Assembly (NCBI GenBank): GCA_032249695.1
Contig: JAVVHE010000009.1
Span: forward strand, 42,462 to 106,461
DNA length: 64,000 bases
DNA from: JAVVHE01 sp032249695
Lineage (GTDB): Bacteria > Pseudomonadota > Alphaproteobacteria > Sphingomonadales > Sphingomonadaceae
Reading direction: 5' to 3'
Part shown: one piece after another, positions 33,731 through 41,867 of the stretch
Layout of the letters: every line of letters starts with the position of its first letter
How positions within the stretch are numbered: position 1 is the stretch's first letter
Position numbers and translations under genes: made by a program
Notes under the pieces: generated by a model
The model's database searches: none
What the model was told of the DNA's origin: nothing
What the model saw: the letters and a program-made list of their open reading frames with translations, nothing else

Positions 33731-35201
33731 GGACGTTCCATGCTCCAACTCGGCCGTGCTGGGCAACGCGCTGCCACCGCAAAAGCGCCCCGTCCTTACC
33801 GCAGCCGCAATGCGCGAGGCCGAACGCAACGCTGCGCCGACCGCCGAGGCGATGTGGCAGCTGATGGAGCGTGCCGGCCAGGCGGCGTCGCGCGCGATCG
33901 CCGCGGTCTATCCACGCGCTGACGTGCTGGTGCTCTGCGGGCCGGGCAACAATGGCGGCGACGGCTACGTCTGCGCAGCGGCATTGCGCGCGTTGGGGTG
34001 GAGCGTGCGCGTGGCGGCCGCCGCTCAACCCTTGCGCGAGCCTGCCCGAACCGCGGCCGCGCGCTGGGCTGGACCGGTCGAGCCGCTGGGCGAGGCGCAG
34101 CCCGCGCCGCTGCTGGTAGACGCGCTGTTCGGGATCGGCCTCGATCGGCCGCTGCCTGCCGGCGCGGCGGCGGCGCTCGCGCGGCTGGTGCCACGGGCAA
34201 AGCGCGTCGTCGCGCTCGATCTGCCAAGTGGCTTTGCAAGCGACGGCAGCGGATGGTGCGATAGGGCCGAGCCGCCATCAGACTGGGCGCGCGCGGACCT
34301 GACCATCGCGTTCGGAGCGCTGAAGCCCGCGCATCTGCTCGAGCCAGCCGCCTCGCATATGGGGCGGATCGTGCTGGCGGACCTTGGGCTGGCGACACGC
34401 AGCGACGCGGTCAGCAACGGCGCGCCCGCCCGGCCAGCGATTGCCACTGACGCTAACAAATACGCGCGCGGCTGCTGCCTCGTGCTGTCCGGCCCGGCTG
34501 GGCGCGGCGGCGCGGCGCGGCTGGCCGCGCACGCTGCCGCTCGGGCTGGCGCTGGGCTCGTCGCGCTCGCCGCCCCGGCCGACGCGGTCGCCGAACATGC
34601 GGGCGCGCTCGATGCGCCGCTGGTGCGCACGCTGGACGAGCCGGAGGCGCTGGCTGGCGTCGCGGAGGGCGTGCGGGCTCGCGCGGTGGTGCTGGGGCCG
34701 GGGCTGGGGACGGGGGCCGATGCGCGCAGACTGGCCGAGGCGGCGCTGGCGCTGAAGCTGCCGCTGGTGCTGGACGCTGACATGTTCACGCTGTTCGCGG
34801 GCCGGGCCCATTCGCTGCGCCGCGACGCGCCGACGGTGCTGACCCCGCACGCGGGTGAGTTCCAGCGGCTGTTCGGCGACTTGCCAGGCGCCAAGCTCGA
34901 TCAGGCACGCTCGTCCGCCGCCGCAGCCGGGGCAGTCGTCGTGTTCAAGGGGGCAAGCACGGTGATCGCTGCACCCGATGGGCGCGCGATCCTCAATCAC
35001 GTGCGCGCGCCGCAGCTTGCCACCGCGGGCTCGGGCGACGTGCTGGCGGGCGCGGTCGGCGGGCTGCTGGCGCAAGGCTGGGACACGCTCGACGCTGCCG
35101 CGGCAGCCGTGTGGCTTCACGCCGAGGCAGGGCGCACCGCGTCGGCCGGACTCACCGCCGACGACCTGCCCGAACGCCTGCCGTTCGGCTGGGCGCGCTA
35201 G
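33729..35201 (+). CDS. nnr: Bifunctional NAD(P)HX epimerase/dehydratase
   Basis: A 490-residue fusion that repairs hydrated NADH and NADPH. The N-terminal YjeF_N epimerase domain carries VLVLCGPGNNGGDGYVCA and LPSGFASD; the C-terminal dehydratase domain carries GPAGRGGAARLAAHAA, VLDADMFTLFAG, VLTPHAGEFQRLFG, and LATAGSGDVLAGAVGGLLAQG, the ADP-dependent catalytic site. The first ~24 residues before LTAAAMREAERNA are unlike the family, so a later GTG (about 33756) is a plausible true start; this would also relieve the overlap with the divergent lipoprotein gene. Confidence 0.94.
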   Translation: MDVPCSNSAVLGNALPPQKRPVLTAAAMREAERNAAPTAEAMWQLMERAGQAASRAIAAVYPRADVLVLCGPGNNGGDGYVCAAALRALGWSVRVAAAAQPLREPARTAAARWAGPVEPLGEAQPAPLLVDALFGIGLDRPLPAGAAAALARLVPRAKRVVALDLPSGFASDGSGWCDRAEPPSDWARADLTIAFGALKPAHLLEPAASHMGRIVLADLGLATRSDAVSNGAPARPAIATDANKYARGCCLVLSGPAGRGGAARLAAHAAARAGAGLVALAAPADAVAEHAGALDAPLVRTLDEPEALAGVAEGVRARAVVLGPGLGTGADARRLAEAALALKLPLVLDADMFTLFAGRAHSLRRDAPTVLTPHAGEFQRLFGDLPGAKLDQARSSAAAAGAVVVFKGASTVIAAPDGRAILNHVRAPQLATAGSGDVLAGAVGGLLAQGWDTLDAAAAAVWLHAEAGRTASAGLTADDLPERLPFGWAR

Positions 35202-35245
35202 CCGCGCGGCGTGGCAGCGCACGCCCGCGCCGCTATAGCGGCGGG

Positions 35246-36487
35246 GTGCCGCGACCTGCCCCGCCCACCGCCCTCGCGGCCGGCCTGCTTGCCGAGACCG
35301 AGATCGTGCGGCTCGCAGCGCGCGGCGACGGGATGACGGCGGACGGCCGCTACGTGCCGCTGACCGCGCCGGGCGACGTGGTGCGCTTCGGCGCCGGTTG
35401 CGCCGAAATTGTGCCGGGCCCGCGCCACGCGGTGCCGCCCTGCCGCCACTTTCCGGAATGTGGCGGCTGCCAACTGCAGCATATTGACGACGCGACCTAC
35501 GCCGCCTGGGCGGCCGAGCGCATCGTCGCGCCGCTTGATGCGGCCGGGGTGCGCGTCGGCGCCGTCATGCCCGTGCACATGTCGCCGCCGCGCAGCCGGC
35601 GCCGCGCCGCGCTGAAGGCCGTGCGCGCCGGCGGCGGCATTGCGATCGGTTTTCACGCCGCGGGCACCCATCGCGTCGTCGACATGGCCGAATGTCACGT
35701 GCTCCGGCCCGAGCTGTTCGCGCTGATCGCGCCGCTTCGCACCGCGCTCGCGCCGTTGCTGCCGCCCGGCCAGGGCGCGGGCGTGACGTTGACGCTGACC
35801 GCGGCGGGCGTCGACGTGCTGCTGGCGAACATCCGGGCCGAGCGCGCTGCCGAGCGCGCTGCGCTGGCAGCGTTTGCGGAAGGCGTCGATCTCGCACGCC
35901 TTTCGATCGAGCATGAGGGCGGACTGGAGACCGTGGCGCTGCGCCGTGTGCCTGTGGTTCCGATGGGCGGGGCGCTGGTGGAACTGCCGCCCGCCGCCTT
36001 CCTGCAGGCGACCGCGGACGGCGAGGCTGCGCTCGTCGCCGCTGCGCTCGACGCGCTGGCGCCCGCGCGGCGCGTGGCGGACCTGTTCTCAGGCGTCGGC
36101 ACCTTCGCGCTGCCGCTCGCCGCGGCGGGGAAGTGCCTAACGGCTGCGGATGCGAGCGGGCCCGCGTTGGCGGCGCTGGCGCGTGCCGCCGGCGGTCGCA
36201 TCGAGACGGTCCACCGCGACCTCTTCCGCCGCCCGTTCCGCGCCGACGAGCTGAAGGGCTTCGACGGGGCCCTGTTCGATCCACCGCGCGCTGGCGCCAA
36301 GGAGCAGTCCGCCGAACTCGCGCGGTCGGCGCTGGCGCGCGTGGTGGCGGTCAGCTGCAATCCCGCGACCTTCGCGCGTGACGCAGCGACCCTGATCGCT
36401 GCGGGCTTCGCGCTGCAGCGGCTGTGGCCGGTCGCGCAGTTCCGCTGGTCTAATCACCTGGAGCTCGCCGCGCTTTTCACGCGCTGA
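35246..36487 (+). CDS. TrmA/RlmD-type 23S rRNA uracil-5-methyltransferase
   Basis: A 413-residue S-adenosylmethionine-dependent RNA methyltransferase. Four cysteines for the iron-sulfur cluster are C66, C72 and C75 in PCRHFPECGGCQLQ plus C150 in AECHVL. The SAM-binding site is VADLFSGVGTFALPLAA, and the catalytic cysteine lies in AVSCNPATFARD. The N-terminal TRAM domain seems shortened. It is probably the enzyme methylating 23S rRNA (RlmC/RlmD group), but which uracil is not decidable here. The GTG start at 35246 sits right behind a GCTATAGC element, so the transcript may have a very short leader. Confidence 0.9.
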   Translation: MPRPAPPTALAAGLLAETEIVRLAARGDGMTADGRYVPLTAPGDVVRFGAGCAEIVPGPRHAVPPCRHFPECGGCQLQHIDDATYAAWAAERIVAPLDAAGVRVGAVMPVHMSPPRSRRRAALKAVRAGGGIAIGFHAAGTHRVVDMAECHVLRPELFALIAPLRTALAPLLPPGQGAGVTLTLTAAGVDVLLANIRAERAAERAALAAFAEGVDLARLSIEHEGGLETVALRRVPVVPMGGALVELPPAAFLQATADGEAALVAAALDALAPARRVADLFSGVGTFALPLAAAGKCLTAADASGPALAALARAAGGRIETVHRDLFRRPFRADELKGFDGALFDPPRAGAKEQSAELARSALARVVAVSCNPATFARDAATLIAAGFALQRLWPVAQFRWSNHLELAALFTR

Positions 36488-36595
36488 ACCGGTCCGCCGA
36501 AGCGATGGAACCATTTCCGTACCCCAAACGTCTTTACCGCAGACGAGGTCGGGCGGTCAGCTAACTCCCGGCAAGTTTAAGCATGGAGCGTCCCT

Positions 36596-36853
36596 ATGAA
36601 CCTTCTCATCATCCTTCTGATCGGAGCGGTCGTCGGCTGGCTTGCTGGTATGATTACCGGGCGTGGCGGCGGAATCGTCTTCAACATCATCATCGGCATT
36701 ATTGGCGCTGTGGTGGCTGGCTTTCTGTTCGGCGGAGGCGCTTCGATCATCAACGCGCCCCTCAATGTGACCTCGATCGCGCTGTCGACACTGGGCGCGG
36801 TCATCCTGATGGTGATCGTCAGCCTGGTCCGCGGTCGCCGCGCCGCGCTGTAA
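36596..36853 (+). CDS. GlsB/YeaQ/YmgE family membrane protein (second copy)
   Basis: An 85-residue, three-helix membrane protein of the same family as the gene at 24579, starting MNLLIILLIGAVVGWLAG and containing GRGGGIVFNIIIGIIGAVVAGFLFGG. It ends with an Arg-rich tail. It is preceded by a possible promoter region with an AT-rich stretch in the 100 bases after the methyltransferase and followed by a strong stem-loop. Confidence 0.88.
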   Translation: MNLLIILLIGAVVGWLAGMITGRGGGIVFNIIIGIIGAVVAGFLFGGGASIINAPLNVTSIALSTLGAVILMVIVSLVRGRRAAL

Positions 36854-36872
36854 AACCCGCTCATTGATCGAA

Positions 36873-36911
36873 GGGGCCGGGTTCGCCACTTAGGGCGAGC
36901 CCGGCCCCTTT
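36873..36911 (+). terminator. Terminator after the second YeaQ-type gene
   Basis: A 15-bp stem (GGGGCCGGGTTCGCC with GGCGAGCCCGGCCCC, one G-U pair), a 6-base loop and TTT. It lies only ~20 bases before the next start codon, so transcription of the peptidase gene may depend on read-through or on a promoter overlapping this structure. Confidence 0.8.
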
Positions 36912-36932
36912 GGCTTGTCTGGAGACCCGTTG

Positions 36933-37829
36933 ATGCGCCTGGATGATGAACGCGAAAGCTCGAACATCGAAGACCAGCGCGGCATGAGCTTCGGAGGCGG
37001 CGGGGTCGGCGGAGGCGGGCTAGGCGGCCTTCTCGGGCTGATTTTCGCCGCGCGCGGGCTGGGGATCGGCATTCCGGGATTGTTGATCATCGGCGCGCTC
37101 TATCTGTTCTTTTCGGGCGGGCTGGGCGGCGGCGGGAGCCGGGCGCCGAGCGGTTTCCAGCCCGGGGCGTCGGCCACTGCTCCCACGCAGCGCGGTGCGG
37201 AAAGCCAGACCGACGTGTTCGTGCGCAAGGTGCTGGCGAGTACCGAGGATACCTGGACCAAGATTTTCCAGGCGAACGGGCTTCAATATCGTTATCCCAA
37301 GCTGGTCTTCTATTCAGGACAAGGCCGATCGGGCTGCGGCGCGGCTCAAGCGGCGATGGGTCCTTTTTATTGCCCGAGCGACCAGAAAATCTACCTCGAC
37401 GAAAGCTTCTTTCAGGAGATGCGCAATCGGTTCGGCGTCAATGGCGACTTCGCAAACGCCTATGTGATCGCGCACGAAGTCGGTCATCACGTGCAGAAGC
37501 TGACCAGCCAATATGCGAAGGCCCAGGCGACTGGGCTGCCCGAAGCGGGCTCGGGCGGCCAGCAGGTTCGCATCGAACTTCAGGCCGATTGCTATGCTGG
37601 GGTATGGGGCGCGGACCACCGCGACATCCTGGATCCCGGTGACGTCGACGAAGCCCTGCGGGCTGCCAACGCGATCGGCGACGACACGTTGCAGCGCGAG
37701 TCGACCGGTCGAGTCGCTCCCGACAGCTTCACCCACGGCACCAGCGCCCAACGGATGCGCTGGTTCAAGAAGGGCTACGAAAGCGGCGACCCCGCTGCGT
37801 GCGACACCTATTCGGCGCAGGAGGTTTGA
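36933..37829 (+). CDS. Neutral zinc metallopeptidase (YpfJ family)
   Basis: A 298-residue membrane-anchored protein of the YpfJ/KPN_02809 family. A Gly-rich start and a hydrophobic helix (GLGIGIPGLLIIGALYLFF) precede the domain with KLVFYSGQGRSGCGAAQAAMGPFYCPSDQKIYLD, the zinc motif HEVGHH, and QADCYAGVWGA with the third ligand. Peptidase activity is presumed from these motifs. The ATG at 36933 is preferred because GGAG sits 9 bases upstream; an in-frame TTG is at 36915. Confidence 0.93.
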   Translation: MRLDDERESSNIEDQRGMSFGGGGVGGGGLGGLLGLIFAARGLGIGIPGLLIIGALYLFFSGGLGGGGSRAPSGFQPGASATAPTQRGAESQTDVFVRKVLASTEDTWTKIFQANGLQYRYPKLVFYSGQGRSGCGAAQAAMGPFYCPSDQKIYLDESFFQEMRNRFGVNGDFANAYVIAHEVGHHVQKLTSQYAKAQATGLPEAGSGGQQVRIELQADCYAGVWGADHRDILDPGDVDEALRAANAIGDDTLQRESTGRVAPDSFTHGTSAQRMRWFKKGYESGDPAACDTYSAQEV

Positions 37830-38099
37830 CGCGCGGCTATCTCCGCAGAGGCGCCTTCCCAGGCGGCGAGCGCGATCCGAGGCTCGAACCGAGGAGTTTT
37901 GACCGGATTTTGAACTGTAGGCGCGTGCTTCGAAAGCATCGGGGTGCGGTGGTCGCGGCGCCGATCCGCGACTTTCGTGACCCCAGCAAGGGCAATTCGC
38001 TCTAGCTGTCTCGTCGCCCCGGGCTTCGGCATGTCGGTCGGTGAGGGATGACCCCGGGTGAACGCTGAGCCGAGCGTCCCCCGGCCGCATGGGTCCCGC

Positions 38100-39035
38100 C
38101 TACCGCAGCCCCACCGCCCTGAGCAGCGGCAGCGCGACTGGCCGCAGCGCGCGCCGCACCTCTCCGCGCGCAGTCAGGCCCAGCGACACTCGCTCGATCA
38201 CCGCGTCGTGTGGCGTGCCCTCTGCCGGGTCGGCCTGTGTCAGCAGCAAGGGCAGTTCGCGCGGGACTGCTCGGCGCTGGAAAGCGGGCATAGCTGCGGT
38301 GCCGTGCGCGGACAGCGTTTCGCCGAAGCCGATGTTGGTCACGAGAGTGTGCCGCGGCAGCACGGTCAGCTGACCACGCCGCCATAGGTGAAAGCAAAGC
38401 TGCGCGTCCCAGCCGGAGTCCGGATCGGCGTGCGCTCTATCGAACAACCGCCGAAAGTGGCGCGCCGCGCGCGGACGGTCGCCGGTCATGCTCTCGATCA
38501 AGCGCGACCCGCGCTCGGCCGGCCACGAGCGCATCGTCAGGTCATAGCCTGCCCACGCACGCGCCCACGATCCCCAGCCCCAGATGTGCGGGTGCGCGCT
38601 GAAGAGGTAGCTGGCACGCCAGCCCGGCGGCGCCCCTGCGAAATTGGCGCCCGCGACCAGTCCCACGCGCTCGTCCGCCGCATAGCGATCGAGCAGCGCT
38701 TCCACGAACGGGAAAAAGCCCGGCATCGGGGCCATGTCGTCCTCAAGCACAATGCCTTGCTGCTCGTGCTGAAAAAACCACGTCACCGCCTCGCTGACCG
38801 CTCGTGCGCAGCCGAGATTGCGGTCACGGTAGAGCGTGCGCACCTCGCACGGCCAATCGGGTGCAACGCATCCGCGCGCGGCTGCGCAGGCTGCCGCGTC
38901 GCCGGGATGGTCCGGTCGCGGTCCGTCGGCGCCCACATAGAGCCGCGGCGGCCGTGCAACGCGCACCGCCTCCCACACCCGCGCGGTCAGATGCGGGCGC
39001 GCGAAGATCAGCAGCAGCAGCGCCCCGCGCATCAC
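38100..39035 (-). CDS. Glycosyltransferase, GT-A fold (GNT-I-like)
   Basis: A 311-residue protein with a nucleotide-sugar transferase layout: an N-terminal strand (GALLLLIFARPHLTARVWEAV), NLGCARAVSEAVTWFF, the metal-binding EDD in GIVLEDDMAPMPGFF, and a later acceptor region HIWGWGSWARAWAGYDL. Such proteins add a sugar to a glycan or surface polysaccharide; donor and acceptor are unknown. It stands alone just downstream of gltA on the same strand; the 270 bases on its other side hold no recognised gene. Confidence 0.82.
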   Translation of the reverse strand: MMRGALLLLIFARPHLTARVWEAVRVARPPRLYVGADGPRPDHPGDAAACAAARGCVAPDWPCEVRTLYRDRNLGCARAVSEAVTWFFQHEQQGIVLEDDMAPMPGFFPFVEALLDRYAADERVGLVAGANFAGAPPGWRASYLFSAHPHIWGWGSWARAWAGYDLTMRSWPAERGSRLIESMTGDRPRAARHFRRLFDRAHADPDSGWDAQLCFHLWRRGQLTVLPRHTLVTNIGFGETLSAHGTAAMPAFQRRAVPRELPLLLTQADPAEGTPHDAVIERVSLGLTARGEVRRALRPVALPLLRAVGLR

Positions 39036-39049
39036 GGGCGCGGCCGTAT

Positions 39050-40348
39050 TCAGGCGACCAAGCGCTGCTCGATCGGAACGTAATCGCGCGGGCCGGCACC
39101 GATATAGAGCTGGCGCGGGCGGCCGATCTTCTGATCGTGATCCTCGATCATCTCATTCCACTGCGCCACCCAGCCTACCGTCCGCGCGAGGGCGAACAAT
39201 GCAGTGAACATCGTCGTCGGAAAACCAATTGCTGACAAAATGATGCCCGAATAGAAGTCCACGTTGGGGTAAAGTTTTTTCTCGATGAAATATTCGTCCT
39301 TCAGCGCGATCTGCTCCAGTTCACGCGCAACATCGAACACCGGATCGCTGACACCCATCCGCTCAAGCACTTCTGCAGCCGTCTTGGCCATCACCTTGGC
39401 GCGCGGATCGTAGTTCTTGTAGACTCGGTGGCCGAAGCCCATCAGCCGGAACGGATCGTCCTTGTCCTTGGCACGGCGGATATATTCGGGGATCCGCTCG
39501 GGACGCCCGATCTCGCGTAGCATGTTCAAGGCAGCCTCGTTCGCGCCGCCATGCGCCGGTCCCCAAAGGCACGCGATGCCGGCCGCGATGCACGCGAACG
39601 GATTGGCGCCCGATGACGACGACAGCCGGACGGTCGACGTGCTGGCGTTCTGCTCGTGATCGGCGTGCAGAATGAAGATCCGGTCCAGCGCGCGCTCGAT
39701 GACCGGATCGACGACGTAGGGCTCGGCCGGTACGCCGAACGTCATGCGCAGGAAATTGCCCACGTAGGACAGCGAATTGTCCGGATACAGGAACGGCTGG
39801 CCAACCGAATATTTGAACGCGTTCGCAGCGATCGTCGGCATCTTGGCGATCAGCCGGTGCGATGCGATCTCGCGGTGGCGAGGGTCCGTGATGTCGGTCG
39901 AATCGTGATAGAAGGCCGACAGCGCGCCAACGACGCCGCACATCACCGCCATCGGGTGCGCGTCGCGGCGGAAACCACGATAAAAAGTCATCAGCTGCTC
40001 ATGCAGCATCGTGTGGCGCGTGATCGTATAGGTCCAGTCGTCATACTGCTCCTTGTTGGGCAGTTCGCCGTGGACGATCAGATACGCGACTTCCAGGAAG
40101 TTGGAATGTTCGGCCAGCTGGTCGATCGGATAGCCGCGATGCAGCAGGATGCCCTGCTCGCCATCGATGTAGGTGATCGCGCTTTCGCACGCGCCGGTGG
40201 AAGTAAAGCCCGGATCGTACGTGAATACGCCCGCCTTGCCGTAAAGCGACCGGATATCGAGCACATCGGGCCCGATCGTGCCCTTGAGGACCGGCAGATC
40301 GAGCGACCGTTCGCCCAGCTGCAGCTTCGCCACGTCGGTCACGTCCAT
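39050..40348 (-). CDS. gltA: Citrate synthase
   Basis: A 432-residue type II citrate synthase that condenses acetyl-CoA and oxaloacetate at the entry of the TCA cycle. Catalytic regions are clear: LHADHEQNASTSTVR, GPAHGGANEAAL, GFGHRVYKNYDPRAK and the C-terminal RPRQLYIGA. The N-terminal domain with LPVLKGTIGPDVLDIRSLY is typical of the hexameric Gram-negative enzyme. It lies 10 bases after gltX on the same strand. Confidence 0.97.
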   Translation of the reverse strand: MDVTDVAKLQLGERSLDLPVLKGTIGPDVLDIRSLYGKAGVFTYDPGFTSTGACESAITYIDGEQGILLHRGYPIDQLAEHSNFLEVAYLIVHGELPNKEQYDDWTYTITRHTMLHEQLMTFYRGFRRDAHPMAVMCGVVGALSAFYHDSTDITDPRHREIASHRLIAKMPTIAANAFKYSVGQPFLYPDNSLSYVGNFLRMTFGVPAEPYVVDPVIERALDRIFILHADHEQNASTSTVRLSSSSGANPFACIAAGIACLWGPAHGGANEAALNMLREIGRPERIPEYIRRAKDKDDPFRLMGFGHRVYKNYDPRAKVMAKTAAEVLERMGVSDPVFDVARELEQIALKDEYFIEKKLYPNVDFYSGIILSAIGFPTTMFTALFALARTVGWVAQWNEMIEDHDQKIGRPRQLYIGAGPRDYVPIEQRLVA

Positions 40349-40358
40349 CTCTCCTGCT

Positions 40359-41867
40359 TCAGGACTGCGGCAGGGTCGCCGCGCCCGCGATCACGTCTTC
40401 GATCCGCCCCAGGCTTTCGTCCCGGCCCAGCGCGGCGAGCACGTCGAAGATGGGCGGCGAGGTAGCCGATCCCGTCAGCGCCGCGCGCAGCGGCTGGGCG
40501 ATCGCGCCCAGTTTGACGCCCGTCTCCTCGGCCAGCGCGCGGATCGCGGCTTCGGTCGACGCGGCGGACCAGTCCGCCACCGCCACCAGCCGTTCACCCG
40601 CCTGGCCGAGCAGCGCAGGCGCATCCCCACCTAGCAGTTTTGCTGCGCCTGCGTCCATCGCCAGCGGGCGGGCAGTGAACAGGAATAGCGCGGAATCTGC
40701 TAGTCCATGCACGTCGCGCGCGCGTTCTTTCAGCAACGGCATGATGCGGTGCAGCGTCGCGCACTCGTCGTTGCCGAGCGCGCGCCCGATCGCCGCCGCG
40801 ATGCGGGGTGTGATCAGCTCCACCAGGCGTTCATCGAGGCTGGCGCGGAGATAGTGGCCGTTCAGATGATCCAGCTTCTTCGCGTCGAAGCGCGAGGGCG
40901 CGCGGCCGATCCCGTCCAGCGTGAACACTGCGATCGCCTCGTCGCGGCTGATGATCTCGGTATCGCCATGCCCCCATCCCAGGCGGAGCAGATAGTTTTC
41001 CAGGGCCTCGGGCAGGATGCCGAGCTGGTCGCGATAGGCGTCGACTCCCAGCGCGCCGTGGCGCTTGGAAAGCTTGGCGCCGTCGGCGCCGTGGATCAGC
41101 GGCACGTGCGCGTAGACGGGCTCGGGCCAGCCCAGCGCGCGGATCAGCGCCAGCTGGCGGAAGGCATTGTTCAGATGATCGTCGCCGCGAATGACGTGCG
41201 TCACGCCCATGTCATGATCGTCGACCACCACCGCGAGCATGTAGGTCGGCGTGCCGTCCGATCGCAGCAGCACCATGTCGTCCAGCTCTGCATTCTGGAC
41301 GGTCACCTCGCCCTGCACGCGGTCGGCGATGGTGGTGGCGCCTGTCGTCGGCGCGCGCAGCCGGATGACGAAGGGTTGGTTAGCCTGCTCCGGCCCCGGC
41401 TCGCGGTCGCGCCAGCGGCCGTCGTAGCGCATCGGCAGGCCCTTCGCGCGCTGCTCGGCGCGCATCGCCTCCAGCTCCTCAGGCGTGGCGTAACAGCGAT
41501 AGGCTTGGCCTGTTGCCAATAGCGCGTGCGCGACCTCGGCGTGGCGCGCTGCGCGGCTGAACTGGTAAACCACTGGCCCGTCCCAATCCAGCTTCAGCCA
41601 GCGCATCCCGTCGAGGATTGCGTCGATTGCGGGCTGGGTAGAGCGCGCGCGGTCGGTATCTTCGATGCGCAGTTTGAAAGCGCCGCCGTTCGCGCGCGCG
41701 AACAGCAGGTTGAACAAAGCCGTTCGCGCCCCGCCGATGTGTAAATATCCGGTCGGCGAGGGGGCGAAGCGGGTAACGACTGTTTGCCCCGCCGTTGGCG
41801 GTAACGCGTGATCTGCGGACAAGCGGTGCTCTGCTGTTCGGGGAGGTTGAGCGCGGGTGGCTAGCAT
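40359..41867 (-). CDS. gltX: Glutamyl-tRNA synthetase
   Basis: A 502-residue class I synthetase. The HIGH motif appears as SPTGYLHIGGARTALFN and the KMSKS motif as AKLSKRHG. It charges tRNA-Glu, and possibly tRNA-Gln in organisms using GatCAB. The start is uncertain: residues before VVTRFAPSPTG are unconserved, and the ATG at 41867 would overlap the divergent comEC GTG by about 11 bases. A start nearer to the family's first conserved residues (41790-41820) is possible. Confidence 0.95.
   Translation of the reverse strand: MLATRAQPPRTAEHRLSADHALPPTAGQTVVTRFAPSPTGYLHIGGARTALFNLLFARANGGAFKLRIEDTDRARSTQPAIDAILDGMRWLKLDWDGPVVYQFSRAARHAEVAHALLATGQAYRCYATPEELEAMRAEQRAKGLPMRYDGRWRDREPGPEQANQPFVIRLRAPTTGATTIADRVQGEVTVQNAELDDMVLLRSDGTPTYMLAVVVDDHDMGVTHVIRGDDHLNNAFRQLALIRALGWPEPVYAHVPLIHGADGAKLSKRHGALGVDAYRDQLGILPEALENYLLRLGWGHGDTEIISRDEAIAVFTLDGIGRAPSRFDAKKLDHLNGHYLRASLDERLVELITPRIAAAIGRALGNDECATLHRIMPLLKERARDVHGLADSALFLFTARPLAMDAGAAKLLGGDAPALLGQAGERLVAVADWSAASTEAAIRALAEETGVKLGAIAQPLRAALTGSATSPPIFDVLAALGRDESLGRIEDVIAGAATLPQS

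Noticed and set aside
37850..37920. tRNA-like T-loop sequence (GGTTCGAGCC on the minus strand)
   Set aside because: No acceptor, D or anticodon stem can be drawn around it, and the T stem does not pair.
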